A stretch of 64,000 nt of DNA from the NCBI GenBank assembly GCA_032622095.1, contig CP136068.1, forward strand, positions 55,082,025 through 55,146,024. The letters are read 5' to 3'. Shown piece after piece: positions 52,651-64,000 of the stretch (position 1 is the first letter of the stretch; the number at the start of each line of letters is the position of its first letter). Under the pieces are notes generated by a model. That model searched no databases and was not told the origin of the DNA. It was given only the letters and a program-made list of their open reading frames with translations. This DNA comes from Siphonodentalium dalli. Its lineage: Eukaryota > Mollusca > Scaphopoda > Gadilida > Siphonodentaliidae. The position numbers and the translations under genes were made by a program.

Positions 52651-53455
52651 ATACATATATTATATCTCACTTGACTTTCTCGCATTCTGATTGGCTGCAC
52701 ACTGCTATACTATTTTACGATAGTACCCCAGTAGGATTCCTACATGCCTACTATTCTTTTTCTATTTATAGTAACAAATTCATTTCGCGAAATCGGGTTG
52801 CCGCCTGAAGGCACGGCCAAACTTAAACTATACATTGTACATACGTGTTGCAATATCGGTATATCATCTGATTTATTGGTGAATTGTAATGATCTTACAA
52901 ATGTGCGATCATAGCTAGCCAACGTATTTAATAGTTTGTCCGTTTAGTTGGCAAGCGGCCAGTCCTAATTTTGTAATGACAGTGAACGTTATTTATAATT
53001 CCCTTTTCCACTTTAATCGATGTTAAGCAAGTTATCTTCTAAAATGTCGCCAAAATATATTTGCTAATGACGTATTTATAGAAATAACTGCATGAATCAC
53101 GAAGAGATGTTGTTAGATGTAACTAATATGATTACGTCAGTACGTATGGACAACCCAAAACACGTACGTCCATCTATAAAATGATAAATGTATGTTTCAT
53201 AGGAGTGCGGCGACATGTCACTAGGACGGCGACATGTCACTCTATGTCCAAAGGTTCGCTATTCCCAACAACAACAACAACAACAACTATTCCCAAGGTT
53301 CATTATATCGAAGTTTCGCTATTCCCAAGGTTCTCTATATTCCTCAATATTCAGAAGGTTTTTATAACTTGTTATTTTGAAGTTTCATTCTATTATCTAT
53401 ATTCTAAAGTATTGAGATGGTTCTTTATCATAAGACTCTTTTTATGAAGGAAATA
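52650..53455. other. Interior spacer with a small CAA/TTCCCAAGGTT repeat
   Basis: There is no gene. GGCGACATGTCACT is duplicated at 53,207-53,240. CGCTATTCCCAA(C/G) phrases and a (CAA)n run lie at 53,250-53,330. The rest (52,650-53,200) is unrecognised. Confidence 0.5.
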
Positions 53456-54039
53456 ACTTAAAGGTACTCAATCCGATAACACGCTGCTAAATTACTCTTT
53501 CTTTGGCTTCGGTGGGAAAAAAATATTTGATTAGTGTCGAACCCACCCATCAAAGCTCATAGTAATTAGATATCGATCTTTGCAGTTTGCTATTTTTATT
53601 GTTTCTGGGCCTAATCGTGCCAGGACGAGGTCAAACGGGCGGTCTTCCAGATAAAGATGGATAACTGTAAAATCGTGGTAATAATAACTACTTGGTATTA
53701 GAGTTGTCCATCTTTTCTGGTTAAATACGCCCAGAATAGCATACCTTGTTGTGAATAACATAGTTATGCTCCCCTACCAACGTCAAAAGATTGCCGTAAA
53801 TTGTAAAATCTGAGACTGATTTCCAAAATTCAAGGTAAACAAAAACGTGACAAAATCAGACAGAAATTGTGTGAGAATTTGCACCAAAGTTCGATATAAT
53901 ATAATAAATAATGAATGACTTGTCGTTGACTATGCCAAAAAATCCTTATATTCCTATATATCTCACCATGGACACCCCACTCATAGCCATATAGTCACTA
54001 TTTGTATACCTATTCACATCATTCATGACCATACAATAA

Positions 54040-54041
54040 CT

Positions 54042-54081
<40 letters not shown>
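54040..54081. repeat. (AT)n microsatellite
   Basis: An uninterrupted TA run of about 38 bp interrupts the reversed minisatellite patch next to the right arm. Confidence 0.95.
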
Positions 54082-54086
<5 letters not shown>

Positions 54087-55434
54087 CCTCACCTATGATC
54101 ATACAGTAACCCCCTGGATGCCGTCTTGGCATCCACCCTTTAACCAGTTGATAAAGTTTTATCATAATGGGCCAGAATAGCCACATATCATGGTTCATCT
54201 CAGTTCCGTCTCAAAGTTCTGCCCATTTCCTTTCAATAATATGGCCAGAATCACAAAAGAGGTTCTCGGCAAAATCCCATACTGCAACTTTTAAATGAAT
54301 TTGTCATGCCCCATACGGAACTGGGACAAACAGAATAGAACGTAGTTGTCAGTTAAATGACTAACACGTATAATAACCAATTGAGTCACAATTTGCTACC
54401 TTTTCGGATAACGCAGATAATATTGTTCGGGATATATGTAAAAAGTAACTTCTTACAAATTTGGTTGTCATTTTGGAAGCCATGTTGAGCAATTTGGTTT
54501 ATAAACACCGTAGTGTGACACATTTAAGATAGACCAAAACAATAAATACATTTGATACGAAAGTTATTGCATTTTACTTAAAAACATTGTCCAAACCTGA
54601 AAGTGAATTTTTGCCGATATTTATGTCAAGTTTGTGAGAGAAAAATCCAACATTTGTTTGATGTCAGTGGTGACAATAGTAACAATGATCCATGGTGCAT
54701 CAGACATGTTAGTAATCAATGTATAGAATGCAGAATAGCCAATTTTATACATCAACCACAACTTGTAAGCGATTGCAAGACACGCTGGGGAAATATTTAC
54801 CATTTTCCATATTTTGGCAGCCATTTTGAGCCAAAGTAAGAATTTTGGTTCCAGTGAGTTGGAATATTCATAGGTAATGATATGCCTCACTTATATTACA
54901 AAGTTCTATTAATTTCTTGTTGAAATATGACTAGAATCCCAATTGTGATTATTTGTAAAATTTTATACCGCGTTCTGTAAAATCGAATTTTTGAGGGATC
55001 GGACGGGGCTATGACCCCAATAATTGCATATTTAATTGCTCCAATGATCAGTTAATATACAAAACACAAAATAAATCATTTTACTCAACCAGTTCCAAAC
55101 AACATGAACTGATCTAGAAGATATTTGTGAAAAAATGTTATATTTTCAATTTCCGGCGGCCATTTTGGTGGCCATCTTGGATGGTGAGTTTCAATTTTGC
55201 CCCAAAAAAGGGTCATTATGTCTTAGCTTCACGAAAATATACACATTTGTATACATTTTACTAGATTTTCCAGCTATAATTTGCATAAAACTGACTTAGG
55301 GTTTGGTCTGAAAAACGGCGGTCATGATGGACGCCATCTGTTAACATTGCTTAAAAGTTGAAGGACATAATAAGGAACAAAATGAGTCGGGTGAAGTTAA
55401 GTCCCATGGGGGGATGCAAGGGTACCCCTATTAG

Positions 55435-56040
55435 TGTCGATAGCTGACAATCAAAGTCTAATGTAAATTGCCTAACGGGTTCGATTGAATGGGGAAAAAT
55501 CTGGAAACGATCTTTATTTCTGTTCTCAAACACCTGCAACCTATAAGATGGAGCAAAAAAAACAACAATAGTAAAACCAATAGAACAAAAAACTTGTCCA
55601 TTTGGCATTTGTCATAATAGATGGCGACGCTGATAAATCCAGCGTGATGTCGCTACTAACCCATTGTAATATAATTCTAAATGTTAGCGCGTTGACCTTT
55701 ATTGATAGATTTGATCGAAGAAGCTTCTAATACAAGCCAGTTCCGAAGAACCATAGCTTACAAATCTCCAATTAAGTATCGGAGAGTCAATAGCACAAAA
55801 ACATAATTGCGGATAACGGCACGAGTCGAAATGAATGATAATGACACCAAGCCACTGGTAAAGTACGCATAATTGAATGTTGTAGCAATGTACAAAGAAT
55901 GTGCTGATGGGTCAAATACTTCCCTTATAAGGCGCACTATAGCATCGTTATGACGTTATCTGATATACACAACTCACCCAGGAGAATTGTCACGAAAAAC
56001 CGAACGTCTACTCTTAAAACTATCATGACACATATAGCAT
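55435..56040. other. Spacer, no recognised gene
   Basis: No coding sequence or repeat is recognised in this interval between the right arm and the family C end. Confidence 0.4.
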
Positions 56041-59000
56041 TTATTAAAGGTACTCAATCCGATCAGACGGTCCCCATACCATCAAGATACAACAACAATA
56101 TTTCTTAAAAATACGCTTTAGTTATCAGAATCGATTTATTGCAACAAAATAATGCTAACCGTGCACTGTCAAAAATGGTATCAAATTTCCAAAAACTTGT
56201 TATTTATCAACATTTTGTTCAACAAAATATGGCCGTATTATCACTCAAGTTTCACGAAATTTGACCGTATTACCACTTGATTTTTGAGTTATCCATCTTC
56301 ATCCGCAATTTTGTCCGAGTGCTTCCGTTTGACCAGGCGTTTCTATGCCACATATCATTACACATCTCGAGAAATAACAAACTTCAAAAATCGATATCTG
56401 ATCACTCTCAACTTTGACGGGTGGGTTCCTCGACTCGAATCAAATATTTTTTACACCCGAGGCCAAAGAAATAGTAATTTAGGAGCGTCTGATCGGATTA
56501 AGTATCTTTAAAAACAATGTCAGCAATACGAAGAAGACAATAATAAACAAATGCATCTGGTTCTTCGTATTTGGCCCTTAGTCGATGTTCAGCTTACCAG
56601 GCAAAAGAACATTGTACAAGAATCTCCGTGAGCTACGATATGTCCACCCCCCTATAGACCATGAACTACGATATGTCCACCACTATAGACCGTGAGCTAC
56701 GATATGTCCACCACTATAGACCGTGAGCTACGATATGTCCACTACTATAGACCGTGAGCTACGATATGTCCACCACTATAGACCGTGAGCTACGATATGT
56801 CCACCGCTATATACCGTGAGCTACGATATGTCCACCGCTATAGACCGTGAGCTACGATATGTCCACCACTATAGACCGTGAGCTACGATATGTCCACCGC
56901 TATAGACCGTGAGCTACGATATGTCCACCACTATAGACCGTGAGCTACGATATGTCCACCACTATAGACCGTGAGCTACGATATGTCCACCACTATAGAC
57001 CGTGAGCTACGATATGTCCACCGCTATATACCGTGAGCTACGATATGTCCACCGCTATAGACCGTGAACTACGATATGTCCACCCTACCCCCTATAGACC
57101 ATGAACTACGATATGTCCACCCCCTACAGCCCGTGAGCTACGATATGTCCACCGCTATAGACCGTGATCTACGATATGTCCACCGCTATAGACCATGAAC
57201 TACGATATGTCCACCCCTACAGACCGTGAGCTACGATATGTCCACCGCTATAGACCATGAACTACGATATGTCCACCCCATACAGACCGTGAGCTAGGAT
57301 ATGTCCACCCCCTACAGACCGTGAGCTACGATATGTCCACCGCTATATACCGTGAGCAACGATATGTCCACCAAACCCACTATAGACCGTGAGCTACGAT
57401 ATGTCCACCGCTATAGACCGTGAGCTACGATATGTCCACCATACACCCTATACAGACCGTGAGCTACGATATGTCCATCCTACCCATATATACCGTGAGC
57501 TACGATGTCCACCCTACCCCATATAGACCGTGAGCTACGATATGTCCACCCTACCCCATATAGACCGTGAACTACGATATGTCCACCCTACACCATATAG
57601 ACCGTGAGCTACGATGCCCACCTTACCCCATATAGACCGTGAGCTACGATATGACCACCCTACCACATATAGACCGTAAGCTACGGTGTCAAACCTACCC
57701 CCTATAGACCGTGAGATACGATATGTCCACTTTACCACAAATAGACCTGAGCTACGGTGTCAACCCTACCCCTATAGACCGTGAGCTACAATATGTCCAC
57801 CCTACCCCTATAGACCGTGAGCTACTATATGTCCACCCTACCCCATATATACCGTGAGCTACGATATGTCCACTCTACCCCCTATATACCGTGAGCTACG
57901 TTGTCAACCATACCCCTATATACCGTGAACTACCATATGTCCACCTTACCCCTATATACCGTGAGCTACTATATGTCAACTCTACCCCAAATAGACCTGA
58001 GCTACGGTGTCAACCCTACCCCTATAGACCGTGAGCTACAATATGTCCACCCTACCCCTATATACCATGAGCTACTATATGTCCACCCTTCCCCATATAG
58101 ACCTGAGCTACGGTGTCAACCCTACCCCTATAGACCGTGAGATACGATATGACCACACTATACCCCCTATAGACCGTGAGCTACGATATGTCCACCCTAC
58201 CCCTTATAGACCGTGAGCTACTATATGTCCACCCTACCCCTATAGACCGTGAGCTACGATATGTCCACCCTACCACCTATAGACCGTGAGCTACGTTGTC
58301 AACCATACCCCTATATACCGTGAACTACCATATGTCCACCCTACCCCATATAGACCGTGAGCTACGATATGTCAACCGTACCCCTATATACCGTGAGCTA
58401 CGATGTCCCCCTACCCCCTATTGACCGTGAGCCACGATGTCCACCATACCCCTATATACCGTGAACTACCATATGTCCACCCTACCCCATATAGACCGTG
58501 AGCTACGATATGTCAACCGTACCCCTATATACCGTGAGCTACGTTGTCCCCCTACCCCCTATAGACCGTGAGCCACGATGTCCCCCCTACCCCCTATAGA
58601 CCGTGAGCCACGGTGTCCACACTATACCCCATATAGACCGTGAGCTACCATCTGTCAATCCTACCCTATATAGACCGTGAGCTACGATATGTCCATCCTA
58701 CAACCTATAGACCGTGAGCTACGATGTCCACCCTACCACATATAGACCGTGAGCTACGATGTCCACCCTACCACCTATATACCGTGAGCTACGATATGTC
58801 CACCCTACCCCAATATAGACCGTGAGCTACCATCTGTCAACCCTACCCCTATATACCATGAGCTACCATCTGTCAACCCTACCCCCTATAGACCGTGAGC
58901 CACCATCTGTCAACCCTACCCCCTATAGACCGTTAGCTACGATATGACCACCCTACCCTTATAGACCTTGAGCTACCATATGTCCGCCATTCCCCATATA

Positions 59001-60137
59001 GACCGTGAGCTACGATATGTCAACCCTACCCCATATATACCGTGAGCTACCATATGCCCACCCTACCCTATATACCGTGAGCTACGATATGTCCGCCCTA
59101 CCGCTGTAGATCGTGAGCTACAATATGTATACCCTACCCCCTATAGACCGTGAACTACGGTGTCAACCCTACCCCCTATATACCGTGAGCTACGATGTGT
59201 ACACCCTACCACCTTTATACCGTGAGCTACGATGTCCACCCTACCACATATGGATCGTGAGCTACGATCGATGTCCACCCTACCACCTATAGACCGTGAG
59301 CTACCATATGTCCACCCTACCCCTATAGACCGTGAGCTACCATATGTCCACCTACCCCTATAGACCGTGAGGTACCATATGTCCACCCTACCCCCTATAC
59401 ACCGTTAGCTACGATGTCCACCCTATGCCCTATATACCGTGAGCTACCATGTGTCCACCGTACCCCCTATACACCGTTAGCTACGATGTCCACCCTATCC
59501 CCTATAGCCCGTGAGCGACCATATTTCCACCCTACCCCTATAGACCGTGAGCGACCATATTTCCACCCTACCCCATATAGACCGTGAGCGACCAGATTTT
59601 CACCCTACCCCTATAGACCGTGAGCTACGATGTCCACCCTATCCCCTATAGACCGTGAGCTACCATATCTCCACACTATACCCCCTATAGACCGTGAGCG
59701 ACCATATGTCCACCTACCCTATAGACCATGAGCTACCATATGTCCACCATTCCCCCTATATACCGTGAGCTACGATGTCCACCCTATCCCCTATAGACCG
59801 TGAGCTACCATGTTTCCACCCTACCCCCTATAGACCGTTTGCTACGATGTCCACCCTATCCCCTATAGACCGTGAGCTACCATATTTCCACCCTACCCCT
59901 ATAGACCGTGAGCTACCATATTTCCACCCTACCCCCCTATAGACCGTGACCTACGATGTCCACCCTACGCCCTATAGACCGCGAGCTACGATATGTCCAC
60001 CCTACCCCATATAGACCGTGAGCTACGATATGTCCACCCTACCTCATATAGACCGTGAACTACGATATGTCCACCCTACCCTTATAGACCGTGAGCTACG
60101 ATATGTCCACCCTACCCCTATAGACCGTGAGCTTCGA

Positions 60138-61667
60138 TGTCCAACCTACCCCCTATAGACCGTGAGCTACGGTGTCAGCCCTACCCCCTATAGACCGTGA
60201 GCTACGATATGTCGACCCTACCCCTATAGACCGTGAGGTACGATATGTCCAACTACCCCTATAGACCGTAAGCTATGGTGTCAAACCTACCCCCTATAGA
60301 CCGTGAGCTACGATATCTCCAATCTACCGCATATAGACAGTGAGCTACGATATGACCACCCTACCCCATATAGACCTGAGCTACGGTGTCATCCCTACCC
60401 CTATAGACCGTGAGCTACGATATGTCCACCCTGCCCATATATACCGTGAGCTACTATACGTCCACCCTACCCCATATATGCCTGAGCTACGGTGTCAACC
60501 CTACCCCATATAGACCGTGAGCTACGATATGTCCACCTACCCCCTTATAGACCGTGAGCCACGATGTAGAACATACCCCCTATAGACCGTGAGCTACCAT
60601 CTGTCAACCCTACCCCCTATAGACCGTGAGCTACCATATGTCCACCCTACCCCTATAGACCGTGAGCTACGATATGTCAATCCTACACCCTATAGACCGT
60701 GAGCTACCATATGTCCGCTATACCCCTATAGACCGTGAGCTACGATGTCCACCCTACCACATATACCGTGAGCTACGATATGTCAACCCTGCCCCCTATA
60801 TAACGTGAGCTACCATATGCCCAACCTACGCCTGTATACAGTGAGGTACCATATGTCCACCCTACCCCTATATGCCGTGAGATACCATTGTCCACCATAC
60901 CGCTGTAGATCGTGAGCTACAATATGTCCACCCTACCCCATATAGACCGTGAACTACGGTGTCAACCCTACCCATATAGACTGTGAGCTACGATGTGTCC
61001 ACTCTACCCCCTTTATACCGTGAGCTACGATGTCCACCCTACCACATATGGATCTTGAGCTACGATCGATGTCCACCCTACCACCTATATACCGTGAGCT
61101 ACCATATGTCCACCCTACCCCAATATAGACCGTGAGCTACGATGTCCACCCTACCCTCTACAGACCGCGAGCTACGATGTCCACCCTATCCCCTATATAC
61201 CGTGAGCTACGATATGTCCACCCTACCCCTATAGACCGTGAGCTACCATATGTCCACCTACCCCTATATACCGTGAGCTACCATATGTCCACCCTACCCC
61301 CATTAGACCGCGAGCTACGATATCCACCCTACCCCCTATAGACCGTGAGCTACGATGTCCACCCTACCACCTATATACCGTGAGCTATGATGTCCACCCT
61401 ATCCCCTATAGACCTTGAGCTACGATATATCCACACTATACCCCCTATAGACTGTGAGCGACCATATGTCCACCTACCCCTATAGACCGTGAGCGACCAT
61501 ATGTCCACCTACCCCTATAGACCATGAGCTACCATATGTCCACCCTACCCCCTATAGACCGTGAGCTACGATGTCCAACTACCCCTATAGACCATGAGCT
61601 ATCATATTTCCACCCTACCCATATATACCATGAGCTACGATGTCCACCCTACCCCTATATAACGTGA
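60138..61667 (+). repeat. Higher-order satellite duplication, copy 1
   Basis: This 1,530-bp block of the array recurs at 62,471-64,000 with a constant offset of 2,333 bp. Rare landmarks in the same order are ACGGTGTCAGCC, GTAAGCTATGGTGTCAAACC, CCACGATGTAGAACATACC, GATCGATGTCCACC and AACGTGA. A few substitutions separate the copies, and no net length change has accumulated. Confidence 0.9.
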
Positions 61668-62470
61668 ACTACGATGTCCACCCTACCCCTATATACCGTG
61701 AGCTACCATATGTCCACCTACCCCTATAGACCGTGAGCTACGATGTCCACCTACCCCATATAGATCGTGAGCTACGATGTCCACCCTATCCCCTATAGAC
61801 CGTGAGCGACCATGTCCACATACCCCTATAGACCGTGAGCGACCATATGTCCACCTACCCCTATAGACCGCGAGCTACGATGTCCACCTACCCCATATAG
61901 ACCGTGAGCTACGGTGTCAACCCTACCCCCTATAGACCGCGAGCTACGGTGTAAACCCTACCCCTATAGACCGCGAGCTACGGTGTCAACCCTAGCCACT
62001 ATAGACCGTGAGCTACGATGTCCACCCTAGCCACTATAGACCGTGAGCTACGATGTCCACCCTACCCCATATAGACCGCGAGCGACCATATGTCCACCCT
62101 ACCACCTATTGATGTCCACCCTACCCAATATAGACCGTGAGCTACGATGTCCACCCTACCCTCTACAGACCGCGAGCTACGATGTCCACCCTATCCCCTA
62201 TAGACCGCGATCTACCATATGTCCACCTACCCCTATAGACCGTGAGCGACCATATGTCCACCTACCCCTATAGACCGTGAGCTACCATATGTCCACCCTA
62301 CCCCCTATAAACCGTGAGCAACCATATGTCCACCTACCCCTATAGACCGTGAGCTACGATGTCCACCCTACCCCCTATAGACCTTGAGCTACCATACCTA
62401 CACACTGTACCCCCTATAGACTGTGAGCGACCATATGTCCACCTACCCCTATAGACCATGAGCTAACATA

Positions 62471-64000
62471 TGTCCAACCTACCCCCTATAGACCGTGAGC
62501 TACGGTGTCAGCCCTACCCCCTATAGACCGTGAGCTACGATATGTCGACCCTACCCCTATAGACCGTGAGGTACGATATGTCCAACTACCCCTATAGACC
62601 GTAAGCTATGGTGTCAAACCTACCCCCTATAGACCGTGAGCTACGATATCTCCAATCTACCGCATATAGACAGTGAGCTACGATATGACCACCCTACCCC
62701 ATATAGACCTGAGCTACGGTGTCATCCCTACCCCTATAGACCGTGAGCTACGATATGTCCACCCTGCCCATATATACCGTGAGCTACTATACGTCCACCC
62801 TACCCCATATATACCTGAGCTACGGTGTCAACCCTACCCCATATAGACCGTGAGCTACGATATGTCCACCTACCCCCTTATAGACCGTGAGCCACGATGT
62901 AGAACATACCCCCTATAGACCGTGAGCTACCATCTGTCAACCCTACCCCCTATAGACCGTGAGCTACCATATGTCCACCCTACCCCTATAGACTGTGAGC
63001 TACGATATGTCAATCCTACACCCTATAGACCGTGAGCTACCATATGTCCGCTATACCCCTATAGACCGTGAGCTACGATGTCCACCCTACCACATATACC
63101 GTGAGCTACGATATGTCAACCCTGCCCCCTATATAACGTGAGCTACCATATGCCCAACCTACGCCTGTATACAGTGAGGTACCATATGTCCACCCTACCC
63201 CTATATGCCGTGAGATACCATTGTCCACCCTACCGCTGTAGATCGTGAGCTACAATATGTCCACCCTACCCCATATAGACCGTGAACTACGGTGTCAACC
63301 CTACCCATATAGACTGTGAGCTACGATGTGTCCACTCTACCCCCTTTATACCGTGAGCTACGATGTCCACCCTACCACATATGGATCTTGAGCTACGATC
63401 GATGTCCACCCTACCACCTATATACCGTGAGCTACCATATGTCCACCCTACCCCAATATAGACCGTGAGCTACGATGTCCACCCTACCCTCTACAGACCG
63501 CGAGCTACGATGTCCACCCTATCCCCTATATACCGTGAGCTACGATATGTCCACCCTACCCCTATAGACCGTGAGCTACCATATGTCCACCTACCCCTAT
63601 ATACCGTGAGCTACCATATGTCCACCCTACCCCCATTAGACCGCGAGCTACGATGTCCACCCTACCCCCTATAGACCGTGAGCTACGATGTCCACCCTAC
63701 CACCTATATACCGTGAGCTATGATGTCCACCCTATCCCCTATAGACCTTGAGCTACGATATATCCACACTATACCCCCTATAGACTGTGGGCGACCATAT
63801 GTCCACCTACCCCTATAGACCGTGAGCGACCATATGTCCACCTACCCCTATAGACCATGAGCTACCATATGTCCACCCTACCCCCTATAGACCGTGAGCT
63901 ACGATGTCCAACTACCCCTATAGACCATGAGCTATCATATTTCCACCCTACCCCTATATACCATGAGCTACGATGTCCACCCTACCCCTATATAACGTGA
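62471..64000 (+). repeat. Higher-order satellite duplication, copy 2 (continues past window)
   Basis: Second copy of the block at 60,138-61,667. It is still homologous at the last base of the window, so the duplicated segment is longer than 1,530 bp and may be a full 2,333-bp higher-order unit. Confidence 0.9.

Larger units (their letters stand above)
48973..55434. mobile_element. 6.4-kb inverted-repeat element with strand-switching satellite core
   Basis: The ends match as inverted copies: AGGGGTACCCTTGCACCCC at 48,978 and the complement of GGATGCAAGGGTACCCCT ending at 55,429, possibly extended by 5 bp. The arms (about 48,973-50,330 and 54,085-55,434) correspond along their length. Landmarks are GACTTAACTTCACCCGACTC, TTTTGTTCCTTATTATGTCC, AATATTTCCCCAGCGTGTC, a CCTTTCAATAATAT / ATATTATTGAAAGG block and GGATGCCAAGATGG / CCGTCTTGGCATCC. 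No transposase is visible. No clear target duplication is seen. The right arm lies inside a second inverted-repeat pair (53,459 / 56,515), so the structure may be nested. Confidence 0.75.
53459..56515. repeat. Inverted-repeat pair enclosing the right arm (family C)
   Basis: The sequence 53,459-53,690 (AAGGTACTCAATCCGATAAC, ATTACTCTTTCTTTGGCTTC, AATATTTGATTAGTGTCGAA, AGATATCGATCTTTGCAGTT, AGATGGATAACT) is the diverged reverse complement of about 56,282-56,515. A further TTAAAGGTACTCAATCCGATC lies at 56,044-56,064 in direct orientation to the first. These look like the ends of a non-autonomous element into which, or beside which, the right arm of the larger structure fell. No protein is encoded. 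Confidence 0.65.
56636..64000 (+). repeat. Satellite array, ~31-38-bp unit, at least 7.4 kb
   Basis: The unit is CTATAGACCGTGAGCTACGA followed by TATGTCCACC and a variable CTACCC(C) spacer. At the left edge (56,690-57,060) it is a tight 31-bp form with little variation. From about 57,070 the unit lengthens to 35-38 bp by a CCTACCCC insertion and becomes more variable (TATGTCCACC, TGTCCACC, TGTCAACC; CCATATG versus CGATATG). The array runs off the window. Open frames such as repeated YRPRAT or VSYHMST are products of the period and not genes. The unit has no CENP-B-like box that I can see. Confidence 0.95.

Noticed and set aside
57901-63674. Open frames in the terminal satellite (YRPRAT- and VSYHMST-type repeats)
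   Set aside because: They follow the satellite period, end at random and have no start context, so I regard them as by-products of a repeat unit without frequent stops.

Overview
The window is eukaryotic, AT-rich, repeat-dominated nuclear DNA, most likely from a marine invertebrate (mollusc, brachiopod, lancelet or similar; I cannot go further). The reasons are several decayed non-LTR retrotransposon lineages, DNA transposons with inverted-repeat arms and internal satellites, a Polinton/Maverick-like element, polyadenylation signals instead of bacterial gene spacing, and a multi-kilobase satellite. I see no bacterial operons, rRNA, tRNA or CRISPR, and no securely identified host gene.

Layout. 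1-2.5 kb: a dispersed repeat, an AT-rich dyad region, one possible terminal exon and divergent tandem repeats. 2.66-3.82 kb: a minisatellite. 4.3-6.4 kb: a minus-strand non-LTR reverse transcriptase pseudogene. 7.27-9.53 kb: an element with short inverted ends. 9.66-16.34 kb: a 6.7-kb element with long inverted arms around about 13 copies of a ~190-bp satellite. 16.4-21.55 kb: two plus-strand non-LTR elements, one 5'-truncated with a visible target duplication and one nearly full length but broken. 21.56-23.47 kb: nested dispersed repeats.

23,514-32,208 is the outstanding object: an ~8.7-kb near-perfect palindrome bounded by a 6-bp direct repeat (GCGACC), with AG...CT ends and 57-bp subterminal repeats. 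Each arm carries one intact 582-codon gene for a zinc-finger plus FtsK/HerA (A32-like) packaging-type ATPase. The two genes are divergent and share a GC-rich centre. The ends and target duplication fit Polinton/Maverick integration, but polymerase, integrase, protease and capsid genes are not recognisable. It looks like a dimeric fold-back derivative of a Polinton-like element.

32.2-41 kb and 41-49 kb hold two head-to-tail minus-strand copies of a restriction-like-endonuclease non-LTR element (R4-like by motif). Each is split by later insertions: an 833-bp MITE with a clean 6-bp target duplication (39,813-40,645), a region of other retroelement debris (36.3-38.7 kb), and a 4.6-kb terminal-inverted-repeat element with a strand-switching minisatellite (42,925-47,519). 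48.97-55.43 kb is a further large inverted-repeat structure whose internal minisatellite also flips strand at a central hairpin. 56.6-64 kb is a ~31-38-bp satellite array with a 2,333-bp higher-order duplication running off the window end.

The genes do not form a cellular pathway. The only two clearly intact coding sequences are the twin ATPase genes of the palindrome. The recurring theme is inverted-repeat DNA elements whose interiors are tandem arrays, several of which switch orientation at their centre.
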